Assembly: GCF_000316575.1 (NCBI RefSeq)
Contig: NC_019682.1
Location: 3,594,001-3,658,000, forward strand
Reading direction: 5' to 3'
DNA from: Calothrix sp. PCC 7507
GTDB taxonomy: Bacteria; Cyanobacteriota; Cyanobacteriia; Cyanobacteriales; Nostocaceae
Length of the DNA stretch: 64,000 nt
The notes below the pieces were generated by a model. It was not told where the DNA came from. It did no database searches and was given only the letters and a program-made list of their open reading frames with translations. The first letter of the stretch is position 1. Every line of letters starts with the position of its first letter. The position numbers and the translations under genes are program-made. Of the stretch, positions 34,354 through 43,867 are shown piece by piece.

Positions 34354-35241
34354 GTGAGCAAATCAATTTTTCAGTTGGTTGATGAACTCCCAACCAGTGG
34401 CTTGACAATTTCAGTATTAAATGCACTCGATTTTGTCGCTCCTGGTCAGTGGCAAAATACTGTTGGCTTTGTCAACACAATTAAAGTTGTGACGGGCGAA
34501 GACGACGAAGATTTAATTCAGCAAATTGGCGAAAGAGCAATTTATCTATTCAACGACAAATCCCAAGGATATCAAACAGCATTATGGCTCTATCAAACCG
34601 TTGACGGTACTGATAAAGCCCTTGGTGCAGCAGCCTTAGCTAATAAAGTGGGAGAAAAGATTCCCCTATTGGGCTTCTTAAACGCAGTTACTCCCAAACC
34701 AGACAAAGCCCAAACCATCGACCTGACTTTAAAAGTAGTCGCTGAGTTAGTCGCTTTCTGCCAAATCAACGGTATTCCTGGTGACAGCATTGGCGATTTT
34801 GTCGCCTCTTTGGGTGAGTATAGCGGTGAGTCACTAATTCGGATGGTGGCGTTAATCTGCGTTGATGGTTTGATACCTTTAGGCCCTGACTTCATTAACA
34901 AAGCCTTATCAGGAATTAGTAATACAAATCCACAGGAGTTAAATCAAAACTCAACTTTCCAAAGCATCAAAGACACAATTCCCGGTGGAAATGATGCAGG
35001 TAAACTGAACTTTATCGGTGAAAGTTTTGACTCAGTTAAAGGTTGGATGAGTGGAATCGTCACTGCGAACAATTTAACGCCGCAAAAAGTTGTCAGTAAT
35101 TTGCAAGGTTTTATCGAACTTGCTGATGATAAGTTGGATTACCTCGCAGCATTCCTCGATGTAGCCACGAATTACTATGAACATACAGGCACACAAACCT
35201 TAGCACGTCGCTTAATTGAACGAGCCGTAGCTGAGATTTAG
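34354..35241 (+). CDS. Conserved cyanobacterial hypothetical protein
   Basis: The 295-residue protein starts at a GTG preceded by AAGGAGA. It is mostly helical, without signal peptide or membrane spans, and has repeated amphipathic stretches (LIQQIGERAIYLFNDKSQGYQTALWLYQTVDGTDKALGAAALANKVGEKIPLLGFL). I do not recognise a family or catalytic motif. The ribosome-binding site and codon use are normal and the gene follows the lipoprotein gene closely. Its stop is two bases from an STRR array. Confidence 0.75.
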   Translation: MSKSIFQLVDELPTSGLTISVLNALDFVAPGQWQNTVGFVNTIKVVTGEDDEDLIQQIGERAIYLFNDKSQGYQTALWLYQTVDGTDKALGAAALANKVGEKIPLLGFLNAVTPKPDKAQTIDLTLKVVAELVAFCQINGIPGDSIGDFVASLGEYSGESLIRMVALICVDGLIPLGPDFINKALSGISNTNPQELNQNSTFQSIKDTIPGGNDAGKLNFIGESFDSVKGWMSGIVTANNLTPQKVVSNLQGFIELADDKLDYLAAFLDVATNYYEHTGTQTLARRLIERAVAEI

Positions 35242-35243
35242 AA

Positions 35244-35278
35244 AATAGGGAATAGGGAATAGGGAATAGGGAATAGGG
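35244..35278. repeat. STRR array, (AATAGGG)5
   Basis: Five perfect copies of AATAGGG start two bases after the TAG stop at 35239-35241. A second, imperfect run of CCTGATT/CCTGACT heptamers follows at about 35300-35338, then an ACAAATG run up to the uppS stop. Confidence 0.93.
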
Positions 35279-35374
35279 ATTGGGAGAATAATTTTAGATC
35301 CCTGATTCCTGACCCCTGACTCCTGATTCCTGACCCTTAACAAATAACAAATGACAAATGACAAACCCCAGCAA

Positions 35375-36121
35375 TTAAGCTGATAGTGACGCTTTAACTT
35401 GACCGAAACGGCGATCGCGTTTTTGGTAACTTAACAAAGCCTGATAGAATGCCTCTGTGTCAAAATCTGGCCAAAGAATATCGGTGAAATACATCTCTGT
35501 ATACGCCATTTGCCATAAGAGAAAATTACTCAGTCGCATCTCACCGCTAGTCCGAATCAGCAAATCGGGTTCTGGAGTATCTGCTGTGTAGAGCTGTTTT
35601 TCTACAACACTTTCATTCACCTCCTCTGCACTGAGTTCGCCCCGTTGCACAAGTTCCGCTACTTGACGACAGGCTTTTGTAATTTCGTTGCGGCTACCGT
35701 AGTTGACTGCAACAGTAAAGTGGATTGCTTGATTGTTTAATGTTTCTTTGACGGAACGCTCCATTTCCGTTTGTAGCGACTTGGGTAAAACTGATAAATC
35801 TCCAATAAACGAAATTCGCACTCCTTCTTGATGCATTTCTGATAACTCGCGGTGCAGTAAGCGTTCAAACAGCAGCATCAGAAAATCTACTTCGTCAACG
35901 GGACGCCGCCAATTTTCGGTTGAGAAAGCGTAGGCTGTCAGCGCTTTGATCCCCCAATCCTTGCAGCAACGCAATAGTTCTTTGAGCGTCCTTGCACCTT
36001 GGCGATGTCCCGCAATGCGTGGTAATCCTCGACTGTTTGCCCATCGACCGTTACCATCCATGATGACGGCTACGTGTTGGGGTAAGTTTTGGGGGTTTAA
36101 ATCTGGAGGTAATTTTGTCAT
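35375..36121 (-). CDS. uppS: Isoprenyl transferase (undecaprenyl diphosphate synthase family)
   Basis: The 248-residue cis-prenyltransferase builds the C55 carrier lipid for peptidoglycan and other glycans. Motifs: [28 protein letters not shown] (catalytic Asp, P-loop-like diphosphate site), [14 protein letters not shown], and the C-terminal [28 protein letters not shown]. Length and all family signatures are intact. The N-terminal codons (ATGACAAA...) and the region upstream lie in a degenerate TTGTCAC heptamer array (36115-36149), so its ribosome-binding site is unusual. The gene is followed by more heptamers. Confidence 0.96.
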   Translation of the reverse strand: MTKLPPDLNPQNLPQHVAVIMDGNGRWANSRGLPRIAGHRQGARTLKELLRCCKDWGIKALTAYAFSTENWRRPVDEVDFLMLLFERLLHRELSEMHQEGVRISFIGDLSVLPKSLQTEMERSVKETLNNQAIHFTVAVNYGSRNEITKACRQVAELVQRGELSAEEVNESVVEKQLYTADTPEPDLLIRTSGEMRLSNFLLWQMAYTEMYFTDILWPDFDTEAFYQALLSYQKRDRRFGQVKASLSA

Positions 36122-36149
36122 TTGTCACTTGTCCTTTGTCACTTGTCAA
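36115..36149. repeat. STRR array overlapping the uppS start codon
   Basis: Five 7-bp units (TTGTCAT, TTGTCAC, TTGTCCT, TTGTCAC, TTGTCAA) cover the first codons of uppS and the 28 bases upstream. The unit is the same as in the array over the start of the PfkB gene at 43715. Confidence 0.85.
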
Positions 36150-36283
36150 AAATCGGAGGCTATAGCGGATCTGGGTCGAGTGCAATACAATCTTGATTGG
36201 GGATTCAGAATTCAGGAAAATACAATATTCAGGCTCCTGACTCCTTTGAGTCCCGGTGTATTTCATTCATCTAAGAATTGCTA

Positions 36284-37222
36284 TTAATGACTAATTCCAA
36301 ATAAATCTTGTAAATACTCTGGTGTGAGGCTGTTGTTCCAACTCCACAGACGACGCATTGTGTATGTCAAGGTGAATAGGAGAGTTGTTTTGTTAGTCAA
36401 AGACCAAGCACTCCAGTTGAGTGTACCCATCATGCGGCGTAGAGTTCGCATGAGGTTGTTGCGCTGATAGTTTTGAGAGCGGGTTTTGATGAGTGTCCGT
36501 CCAATTCGCATCAGTCCTGTATCAGGAAAAGCCCAAACTCCAAACCCCCAGAACTTGGTCATGTGGTTGATTTCGTCTTGTGCTAGTTCCTCTAAAACAT
36601 CCTGGAGTGGGCCGATGGTGTGAGCCATTAACCAAATATAAAGACAGGTAGCACCGTATTCTGTGGCTATGCGGTGTAAACCGTGGCGATATAAATCTTC
36701 TTCAGGGTCATCTGTAGGGAGGTAGCCTCTAACTGTGCGAAGTTTGGGGGAAATTTTTTCCCCTGTTAGTTGGGTGTAGACTTTGATTAATGCAGGTGTG
36801 TGCTGACGTTCTTCTTTTTCCCACAAACCAAGTTCCAGTAGTTCGCCATCTTCACCGACTGTTCCACCAACAAAGCGAGCCATTTGAGGATGCAATTTTT
36901 CCAAATACTGCCGACTTGTTTGGGTATAGCCGCGAATCGGGGCTTCTGTGTCCATTGCACCTATAAGAACAGATAAAAATACCTCTGCATCTATGCCGAC
37001 AATTTGATTGGGGTTAATTGCTTGCCAGTCAATTGGTTTCCAGGGACGCGGTTGGGGATTTTCTAACTGTAACTGTAAATCCCGCAAACGATCATGTAGC
37101 TTTTCGATGGCAACATATTTGTCTATCAGGGAACAAAGGCGGCGCTGTATTTGCCAGTAATGAGGACTGGGATAGCTTTGACCTGCTAAGTCTTCTGTGA
37201 GTGGGCTGGCGGTATTCAGCAT
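36284..37222 (-). CDS. Ferritin-like (diiron-type) domain protein
   Basis: The 312-residue protein is all-helical and has spaced carboxylate/His motifs of a four-helix diiron site: GAMDTEAPIRGYTQ, LWEKEERQHTPAL (E-x-x-H), RIATEYGATCLYIWLMAHT and LAQDEINHMTKFW (E-x-x-H). The arrangement E..ExxH..E..ExxH matches ferritin-like oxidases and desaturase-type proteins. A hydrophobic C-terminal stretch suggests membrane association. The substrate is unknown; a lipid or pigment oxidase is possible. The 160-bp gap to uppS on the same strand holds heptamers. Confidence 0.78.
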   Translation of the reverse strand: MLNTASPLTEDLAGQSYPSPHYWQIQRRLCSLIDKYVAIEKLHDRLRDLQLQLENPQPRPWKPIDWQAINPNQIVGIDAEVFLSVLIGAMDTEAPIRGYTQTSRQYLEKLHPQMARFVGGTVGEDGELLELGLWEKEERQHTPALIKVYTQLTGEKISPKLRTVRGYLPTDDPEEDLYRHGLHRIATEYGATCLYIWLMAHTIGPLQDVLEELAQDEINHMTKFWGFGVWAFPDTGLMRIGRTLIKTRSQNYQRNNLMRTLRRMMGTLNWSAWSLTNKTTLLFTLTYTMRRLWSWNNSLTPEYLQDLFGISH

Positions 37223-37540
37223 ATTTTTATACTTAATTTTTACTCTATACCCAATAGCCTAAGCGATCGCACTATCGTTTGTCAGTCGGCTGAAGTCGGC
37301 AGTTTTATATGATGGGGTTCCAATAGTCAGGAAAAAAGTTGGTTAGAGAAAATTGGGGTTTCAAAACTTACCGTTGGAATAACAGCAATCCTTTCAAGAA
37401 CTTGCTGCTGAATTTGGAATGAGGTCAAAAAAGTCGGGAAAAAAGTCGGGTTTACAGAAACTTATCCGAAAATTCCAGCAACTGGACTGTAGAGTAATTA
37501 TGGTTGTCTCGAAAATCTGAACTACCCTCGTCGTTACATA
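37223..37540. other. Divergent intergenic region before the STAND gene
   Basis: No gene is present. It contains a 12-bp direct repeat, AAAAAAGTCGGG, in tandem at 37427-37438 and 37439-37450, about 100 bp before the STAND gene start, a possible regulator site. A HIP1-like GCGATCGC is at about 37263. Confidence 0.5.
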
Positions 37541-39919
37541 ATGAACGCTGAAGCAGCATTAGCATGGTTAGACACCATAATTCCTGCTCAGACCGGGGAA
37601 CGGTTGAGCGATTTACAAAAAGTTATTCTTGTGCAGGTTTGGTTGGGTAGAAAATACTTGGATATTGCCCATGCTTACGGTTGTACGGAAGGACACGCTA
37701 AGGATGCTGGCTCTCAGTTATGGAGGTTGCTTTCTCAAGTATTGCGAGAAAAGATTACCAAAAGTAATTGTCGCGCTACTTTGGAACGGGTTCTGAGAAA
37801 AACTAGTGCGATATCGTCAAGTCTGATTGATTACTCGCGATCGCCCCAGCCCATCCCAAAATTAGAGGATACCAATTTTATTGGACGAACAGAAGCGATC
37901 GCTCACCTGAATACTCTAGTCAATCAAGGCTCGAAAGTGATTGTCATCCAAGGTGAGGGAGGTTTAGGCAAAACGACTCTCGCGCAGCAATATCTGCAAA
38001 CTCAGGGGTTTGACTTGGTTTTAGAACTGCTGATGGCGAAGGAAACGCAAAATATCACTCCGGCGGAACGAGTAGTAGAGGAATGGCTCAAACAAGACTT
38101 TGATCAAGAACCTGGGGTAGAATTTGGGGTGACGTTGGGACGACTCAAGCGCCAACTGCACACACGGCGGATTGGAGTGTTAATTGACAATCTAGAACCT
38201 GCATTGGATCAACAAGGCGGGTTGATTGCTGATCAACGCAACTATGTAGAACTCTTGCGGGTTTTGGCTGATGCAAGGGTGCAATCTGTGACGCTAATTA
38301 CCAGTCGCGATCGCCTTTGTGAACCTGGGTTGAATGTGAATCACTATCGTCTTCCTGGTTTGGATCAAAGCGCATGGCACAAGTTTTTTAGCACCCGTGG
38401 GTTAAGTATCAACTCGTCAACTTTGCAAATCATCCATCGCACCTATGGCGGTAATGCTAAAGCAATGGGAATTCTCTGTGGTTCGATTCAGGAAGATTTT
38501 GACGGTGACATGGCTCTTTATTGGCAAGAAAATCATGCCGATCCGTTAGCAGCAACCGACTTAAAAAATTTAGCAGTAAGTCAAATTAATCGTCTGCAAA
38601 CCCTCGATCCCCAAGCCTATCGCCTGCTTTGCCGTTTGGGATGTTATCGTTACCAAGATATACCCACCATCCCATCACCAGGGTTGTTTTGTTTACTTTG
38701 GGATGTCCCACCTGAGCAGCATCGTCAAATCATCGCCTCCTTGAGAAATCGGTCTTTGGTGGAGTGCAATCAAGGTGAATACTGGTTGCATCCGGTGATT
38801 CGTGCAGAGGCGATCGCTCGTTTACGTCCCAGCGATGAATGGGAAACTAGTAACTATAAAGCCGCAGAATTTTGGACAGATAGAGTTCAACAAATTGAAA
38901 CCTTTAAAGATGCTTTGCAAGCACTGGAAGCATATTATCACTACATAGAAATTCAGAAATTTGAGTTAGCCGGAAAGGTAATTTTAAAAAGCCGAAACAA
39001 TCAATGGCAGCAGTTTTTACCTCTTGGTAGTACGTTGTATCGTATGGGTTTAATTCAACCTGTACTTGCCGCAATTAATCAAGTTGTTAACAATCTTATC
39101 AATGACCAAAATCTCAGCGAAATTTATAATATACTAGGTGACTTATACTGGATAACAGGTAAAATTAATCTAGCGATCGCCTGTCAAGAAAAAACTATTA
39201 ATTTAGCAACACAAGCACTCAAATTACTAGTTCCTCAGCCAGAAAATAAACATACAGTTTACTATTTGAGAATGCTAGAGGTGGATTCTTTATTAAGTCT
39301 TGGTCTTTATCAAATAGATTTGTGGGAATTAGAAGCCGCTGCAAAGTTATTTCAACAAGTAATTTACCTAGCTCAAAATACCGAACATCATCGCTGGGCA
39401 GAAAAAGCCTCTGTGTGTTTAGCTTTGGTGTATTCTTATTTAGGTTTACATGATGTCTCTTATACATTAGCAGATATAGCTTATCAAAATATGACCAACG
39501 AAAAATTGGTCGAAAAAACTGGGAGATTTGTCTATTTCATGCAAATATTAGGTCAAACCTACGTCAATTTAGGAGGATTCCACCAAGCAAAGCAAATATT
39601 CCACCAAGCTTTAACCTGTGCTGAAGCAAGCCACTATATGCAGGTAAAAGCAAAAATATTGAGTGGTTTAGCGGAAATTTATCGACAACAAGCAGATTTT
39701 AAATTATCCCTTGCTAATCATACAGAAGCAATTCAACTTTTGGAGCAAATAGGTGCTAATTGTGACCTAGCTGAAGCTTATTTTCAATTGGGCTTAACTT
39801 ATCAAAAAATGACAAAGCATGATGAAAGTCAAATGAATTTTAATCGAGCAATTCAGCTATTTACTGAAATAAAAGCTCCGAAGCAAGTTGCAAAAATTTT
39901 AATAAAGCCGGAAAATTAA
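37541..39919 (+). CDS. STAND protein: vMAP N-terminus, NB-ARC ATPase, TPR repeats
   Basis: The 792-residue protein has three parts. Residues 1-90 are a helix-turn-helix-like vMAP module (LSDLQKVILVQVWLGRKYLDIAHAYGCTEGHAKDAGSQLWRLL), seen at the front of many cyanobacterial signalling proteins. Residues about 110-430 are an NB-ARC NTPase: Walker A VIQGEGGLGKTTLAQQ (136-151), Walker B RRIGVLIDNLEP, and sensor VTLITSRDR. The C-terminal half is a TPR array (FHQAKQIFHQALTCAEASHYMQVKAKILSGLAEIYRQQADFKLSLANHTEAIQLL). Such STAND proteins are ligand-triggered switches, used in regulation or antiviral sensing. No effector nuclease or protease is fused, so output must be by partner or through the N-terminal module. 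Confidence 0.9.
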   Translation: MNAEAALAWLDTIIPAQTGERLSDLQKVILVQVWLGRKYLDIAHAYGCTEGHAKDAGSQLWRLLSQVLREKITKSNCRATLERVLRKTSAISSSLIDYSRSPQPIPKLEDTNFIGRTEAIAHLNTLVNQGSKVIVIQGEGGLGKTTLAQQYLQTQGFDLVLELLMAKETQNITPAERVVEEWLKQDFDQEPGVEFGVTLGRLKRQLHTRRIGVLIDNLEPALDQQGGLIADQRNYVELLRVLADARVQSVTLITSRDRLCEPGLNVNHYRLPGLDQSAWHKFFSTRGLSINSSTLQIIHRTYGGNAKAMGILCGSIQEDFDGDMALYWQENHADPLAATDLKNLAVSQINRLQTLDPQAYRLLCRLGCYRYQDIPTIPSPGLFCLLWDVPPEQHRQIIASLRNRSLVECNQGEYWLHPVIRAEAIARLRPSDEWETSNYKAAEFWTDRVQQIETFKDALQALEAYYHYIEIQKFELAGKVILKSRNNQWQQFLPLGSTLYRMGLIQPVLAAINQVVNNLINDQNLSEIYNILGDLYWITGKINLAIACQEKTINLATQALKLLVPQPENKHTVYYLRMLEVDSLLSLGLYQIDLWELEAAAKLFQQVIYLAQNTEHHRWAEKASVCLALVYSYLGLHDVSYTLADIAYQNMTNEKLVEKTGRFVYFMQILGQTYVNLGGFHQAKQIFHQALTCAEASHYMQVKAKILSGLAEIYRQQADFKLSLANHTEAIQLLEQIGANCDLAEAYFQLGLTYQKMTKHDESQMNFNRAIQLFTEIKAPKQVAKILIKPEN

Positions 39920-39965
39920 ATTTCTTACGGGGGAAAAAGTACTTTCTGAAAACAGAGTTGAGGGT

Positions 39966-40502
39966 TTAGAGTTTTCGGTACTGTATTTCGTGGTTAAATT
40001 CATCTTGATTAGACTCAACATTTTCAACAAATGTCGAGCGTACAAATCCCAGATTCTGCAATAAAGCAATAGAACGGTGATTTTGTACATCAACGTTAGC
40101 GCAAAAATTAAGATTTTGGTACGTCCCAACTAAATAATTAATTATATAATTTACTGCTTCGCGTGCATAACCTTTTCCCCAGAAATCAGGGAAAAACACA
40201 TATCCAAGGATTGCACTATTGTCTACAGTAATTGTTGCTTGAACATATCCAACGTAGCATTTCTCTACAAGAGACCATACAGCCCAATTCAACCAAATCT
40301 CCGTTCCATCTGGTGATTGACGACGTGCTAACATCATGTAGCGATCGCGAAGCCATTCAACGCTTTGTGGTGGCACATCTTCGATAAAGTCATATATACT
40401 CGCACTCTGTAATCCATCAAAAAGCCGTTCGGCATGATCCGGTTCTAGTGGTTCTAAACAGAGCCGTTGAGAGTACATTTTCATCTTGTGATTAACAAGC
40501 AA
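39966..40502 (-). CDS. RimJ/RimL-type GNAT N-acetyltransferase
   Basis: The 178-residue protein reads YSQRLCLEPLEPDHAERLFDGL at the start and has the acetyl-CoA site GYVFFPDFWGKGYAREAVNYIINYL followed by NVDVQNHRSIALLQNLGFVRS, the standard RimJ/RimL pattern. Candidates for the start are 40502, 40484 (MKMYSQ) or 40478. It probably acetylates an amino group of a small molecule or protein N-terminus; no substrate can be named. Its stop is 46 bp from the STAND gene (convergent). Confidence 0.9.
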   Translation of the reverse strand: MLVNHKMKMYSQRLCLEPLEPDHAERLFDGLQSASIYDFIEDVPPQSVEWLRDRYMMLARRQSPDGTEIWLNWAVWSLVEKCYVGYVQATITVDNSAILGYVFFPDFWGKGYAREAVNYIINYLVGTYQNLNFCANVDVQNHRSIALLQNLGFVRSTFVENVESNQDEFNHEIQYRKL

Positions 40503-40672
40503 GCCACACCGAACACATACATCTGTAGGAGCGCTGTATTTGCTTTCAACACTCCTACTAAAGGTGGTATTTTATCATGTCTGCCAACTTAATTTACGGA
40601 TTACCGGAATCAATGCTACTAAAAGGCAGTTAAATAGAGCTACTTAATTGAAGCGGAGATTTTTGGTAGTCG

Positions 40673-40867
40673 TTATTTGAAGCGAGAACGTTGTCTACGA
40701 CTTTGCTTGTGTCTAGCAATTGCTTTGCGCTTCTCTTTTTCTAATGGTGTCTCGAAATGGCGCTTTTTCCGCATATCTTGGAAAATTCCGGCTTTAGAAA
40801 CTTCCCGCTTAAATCTTCGCAACGCTGATTCAATCCCTTCGTTCTCCCCCAACACTACTTGTGTCAT
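40673..40867 (-). CDS. rpsU: 30S ribosomal protein S21 (copy 1)
   Basis: The frame opens at 40873, but S21 begins [27 protein letters not shown], so the ATG at 40867 is the start (64 residues). The basic C-terminus ([19 protein letters not shown]) is typical. It follows the RRM gene rbp by about 120 bp on the same strand, an arrangement conserved in cyanobacteria where both are cold-inducible. A second, shorter S21 gene lies at 45770-45949. Confidence 0.96.
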   Translation of the reverse strand: MTQVVLGENEGIESALRRFKREVSKAGIFQDMRKKRHFETPLEKEKRKAIARHKQSRRQRSRFK

Positions 40868-40991
40868 TCTCATTCCTCCTGAATATGGATGAATAGTTGC
40901 AGGTTAGAGACAAAATAAAATATTCCAGCAGAACTCAGCCTTGGACTTTATCTGCTGGAGACTCTAAATTTTAACTTTTCAACCCTACATT

Positions 40992-41297
40992 TTAGTAGCG
41001 GCGAGTGTTACGATTATTGTTTCCCCAGTTACCACGAGGAGCGCTTCCTCTTTCTTCACGGGGTTTAGCTTTGTTAACTTTCAAATCACGCCCCATCCAC
41101 TCAGCACCATCTAGCGCTTCAATAGCAGCTGTCTCTTGAGCGTCTGTCTCCATCTCCACAAAGGCAAACCCACGTGGACGGCCTGTTTCCCGGTCTGTGG
41201 GTAGTTGAACGCGGTTAACTGTACCATACTCTGCAAAAGCCCTCTTCAGGTCTTCTTCTGTAACCTGATAGGATAAATTCCCAACGTAAATCGACAT
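40992..41297 (-). CDS. RNA-binding protein, RRM type (Rbp)
   Basis: The 101-residue protein is one RNA recognition motif with RNP2 IYVGNLS (3-9) and RNP1 RGFAFVEM (43-50), plus a short glycine/arginine/asparagine-rich tail (GNWGNNNRNTRRY). It belongs to the cyanobacterial Rbp family; members with a Gly-rich tail are induced by cold and bind mRNA, some anchoring it near the thylakoid. It is followed by rpsU on the same strand. A long leader may exist, since 520 bp upstream are gene-free. Confidence 0.94.
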   Translation of the reverse strand: MSIYVGNLSYQVTEEDLKRAFAEYGTVNRVQLPTDRETGRPRGFAFVEMETDAQETAAIEALDGAEWMGRDLKVNKAKPREERGSAPRGNWGNNNRNTRRY

Positions 41298-41817
41298 ATG
41301 ATGTCTCCGAATTCAGAGATTGTAGAGAGTTAAATTCGGAGAGACGATTTTGAGAAATCAAAACGAATAGCTCAACCGAAAATAATCTTTATTATGTAAG
41401 AGTATAGCACAGCATTTGAAAATAAACCCCTCGGTAGCTGCATTATACAAATAAAAACCTTCAGGCAGGCTTTAAAAGCTGCCGTTTACGAACTGATTGT
41501 TGCCCGCAATACATTATTGCATTTTCGTGGTACTTTTTAACGCAATTTGTGATCAATTAATAATTGCTTAAAGAATAGGGCGTTGGGAAACCCGCATGTT
41601 GATTAAAATTTGGTGAAATTCGGGAGTGAGGAGTGATCTCATGTCCGGCTGATTAGTTATGAATCTCGCATGTGTGCAAAAACCTGAAAACTCTTTCTCC
41701 CTCTGCTTCCTGCTCCCTGGCATTTCTAATTATAAGTCTTTCACCGGACACTATTATGAGGGGATTTGTATATTCGGGATTCTGGATGAATGATTTAGCG
41801 AGCAGTCGCCCTTTCTT
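41298..41817. other. Gene-free region upstream of rbp
   Basis: No gene on either strand over 520 bp. The part next to rbp (41298-41410) is AT-rich and probably carries its promoter and 5' leader. A loose inverted repeat GGCAGGCTTTAAAAGCTGCC lies at about 41465-41484. Near 41700 there is a CTCCCTCTGCTTCCTGCTCCCTG-like degenerate repeat. Confidence 0.55.
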
Positions 41818-42678
41818 TTAGATATTGTCCCACTGCTCTAAAATTCTTGCGGCTTCTTGACACAGTACTTCATGATGCTGACCATTGCTAGCCAGCAAAC
41901 CTCCCCACTGATTAATGTCATTGGTGTTGTACTGCAAAGGAGTACCGTCAAAATGGGTAAATTTACCGCCAGCTTCGGTTAAAATCAGTTCTGGGGCAGC
42001 AATATCCCAGTCTTTGGGGGCGGATTTGCCAGAAAGAGAAATATAAACATCTGCTTGTTGTTCGATAATGGTGGCAATTTTACAACCTACACTACCGACG
42101 GCTTTCTGACTGCTAAAAGGTATATTTTGCAGTAAGTAATCTAATCTCTGATTGCGGTGAGAGCGACTAACGACTACAGTGAAATCTTCAATTTTCCTTG
42201 TGTCTGGAGTGAATGAGAGTTTTATGGGGGAAGCATTACGGGTTTCGACAAATGTACCACTGCCTGCGATCGCATAGTACAATTTTTCTGCTTCTGGCAC
42301 TACCACCACTGCGAGTACTGGGCGTGTTTCTTTGATTAACGCGATGTGAACTGCATAGTCGTCAGTTTTCTCGATAAAACCTCGCGTTCCATCTAAAGGA
42401 TCAATAATCCACACCAATTTGGATTTATCCTGACTTAGTGGCGAGTTATAGGTTTCTTCACTGATATAAGCAAAGTCTTCGTTGCCTAAAGCCGCTTGTA
42501 GTTGTTCGAGAATGTATTTACTTACGGCTATATCTGCAACGGTGACAGGCTCATTTTGTTTATACTCCACTTCGAGGTTTAAGTCTGCTGCGGTTCTGTG
42601 ATAATAGGATTTTAGTATATCTGCGGCTCCCCAACCCACTTGACGAGCGATCGCTAAAATTTCTTGTAGGTCTTTCAT
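41818..42678 (-). CDS. cysQ: CysQ-like 3'(2'),5'-bisphosphate nucleotidase / inositol monophosphatase family
   Basis: The frame opens at 42756, but the family begins at the ATG at 42678 (MKDLQEILAIARQVGWGAADILKSYY), giving 286 residues. Metal site motifs are intact: VWIIDPLDGTRGF (about 85-97) and KDWDIAAPELILTEAGG (about 215-230), plus the ISEET glutamate. CysQ removes phosphate from PAP, a by-product of sulfate assimilation; an inositol phosphatase is the alternative. Upstream, 42700-42790 contains a CACGCAAAGACGCAAAG dispersed repeat rather than coding sequence. Confidence 0.85.
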   Translation of the reverse strand: MKDLQEILAIARQVGWGAADILKSYYHRTAADLNLEVEYKQNEPVTVADIAVSKYILEQLQAALGNEDFAYISEETYNSPLSQDKSKLVWIIDPLDGTRGFIEKTDDYAVHIALIKETRPVLAVVVVPEAEKLYYAIAGSGTFVETRNASPIKLSFTPDTRKIEDFTVVVSRSHRNQRLDYLLQNIPFSSQKAVGSVGCKIATIIEQQADVYISLSGKSAPKDWDIAAPELILTEAGGKFTHFDGTPLQYNTNDINQWGGLLASNGQHHEVLCQEAARILEQWDNI

Positions 42679-42858
42679 TATTTTTACCTGATATAATCCC
42701 GATATAATTTGGGGTGTTGCTGAATTTAGGGATGAATATCTCACGCAAAGACGCAAAGACGCAAAGGAAAATCCATAAAATCATTCCGCATTTATTCACC
42801 ACCTAATTTAGCTTAGTTCAAGTTCCCAACTCAATAGCTGAAACTGGAGACTCGATAC

Positions 42859-43728
42859 TCAGCAGTGAAAGTCCATCCAGCGACGAGTGCCAAAAAATCT
42901 GCAAGCGTTGGCAGCGACGTTGGCTGCCTTTGTTAATGCATCAGTAAAATTTCCCTGTAAGATGTAATTGCAGAAAGCACCGTGAAAAATATCTCCAGCA
43001 CCTAGTGTATCAATTGCCTGTATCTGCGGTACATCTATAATGCCACTATTACCAGCACTGAAGTATTGAATTGGTTGTTCACCGTGGGTAATGGCGATGT
43101 GAGGAATATTGAGGCTGCGGAGATAGGCGAAAACTTCAGTTGTTGTGTGACAGTTGGGGGGATGAAAGTTAGCAGAACAGATGGCGTAATCCACAAAAGG
43201 CAAGATTTTCTCAAATCCAGGTTTCCAACTACCACCATCGATCGCTATGGGGATATTCTTAGCTTTAGCTAGTTGGGCGATCGCATGACCAACTGCTATT
43301 TGATGCCCATCTATCAGCACTATATCAATATTTTGTAGACTATCTAAAGGAATTGATGCACTCGGTGCTTGAGTTTTGACGGCATTCATCGAAACTACCG
43401 CTCGTTCACCAGTAGCTTGGGCGACAATAATCGAAGAGACAGATGGGGCTGCGGTATGATTGGGGTCAAGGTCGGCGATCGCTACTCGACAATTTGCTAA
43501 ATCTTGGCGAATTAGCTGCGTCATGGGGTGCGAACCCACCACACCCAAAACTGTAGCTTGATTACCTAAATGGCTAAAGGTAACTGCAGCATTAGTCGCT
43601 GGGCCACCAGCCGCCACAGTATAATCAACTGCGACAATTTTCTGATTATTCTTGGGCGCAGTCTCAGCTAAATAAATCAAATCTAAAGTTACTAAACCTA
43701 CGAATAGTCCATAATTGTCATTTGTCAT
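42859..43728 (-). CDS. PfkB family sugar kinase
   Basis: The 289-residue ribokinase-type enzyme has the N-terminal signature VAAGGPATNAAVTFSHLG (about 34-51), an internal IAIDGGSWKPG and the C-terminal phosphate/anion-hole motif AIDTLGAGDIFHGAF (about 238-252), with Asp as catalytic base. The substrate (a sugar or nucleoside) is not clear. The first codons (ATGACAAATGAC) are themselves units of a TTGTCAT heptamer array that extends upstream, so start and ribosome-binding site are repeat-derived. A downstream start is possible (GLFVGLVTLD begins the conserved part). Confidence 0.9.
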   Translation of the reverse strand: MTNDNYGLFVGLVTLDLIYLAETAPKNNQKIVAVDYTVAAGGPATNAAVTFSHLGNQATVLGVVGSHPMTQLIRQDLANCRVAIADLDPNHTAAPSVSSIIVAQATGERAVVSMNAVKTQAPSASIPLDSLQNIDIVLIDGHQIAVGHAIAQLAKAKNIPIAIDGGSWKPGFEKILPFVDYAICSANFHPPNCHTTTEVFAYLRSLNIPHIAITHGEQPIQYFSAGNSGIIDVPQIQAIDTLGAGDIFHGAFCNYILQGNFTDALTKAANVAANACRFFGTRRWMDFHC

Positions 43729-43801
43729 TTGTCATTTGTCATTTGTCAGGAGTCAAGAGTCAAGAGTCAGGAGTCAGGAGTCAAGAGTCAGGAGTCAAGA
43801 A
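43715..43801. repeat. Two adjoining STRR arrays over the pfkB-type gene start
   Basis: About five units of TTGTCAT (43715-43748), covering the first codons of the sugar kinase gene, are followed directly by about eight units of TCAGGAG/TCAAGAG (43746-43801) up to the upstream region of rsmI. The two genes are divergent, so the arrays fill their shared promoter region. Confidence 0.92.
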
Positions 43802-43867
43802 TCATGAGTTATTTCTCCCTCATCTACCTCATCTCCCCCAATCCCCAATCCCTAGTCCCTAATCCCC

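Noticed and set aside
37223-37540. GTCGGG direct repeats as a promoter
   Set aside because: The tandem 12-mers are real, but no -10/-35 pair could be placed with confidence, so they are only noted.
43715-43801. Tandem repeat arrays considered as CRISPR
   Set aside because: Units are 7 bp and directly adjacent with no spacers; no cas genes are nearby. They are STRRs.
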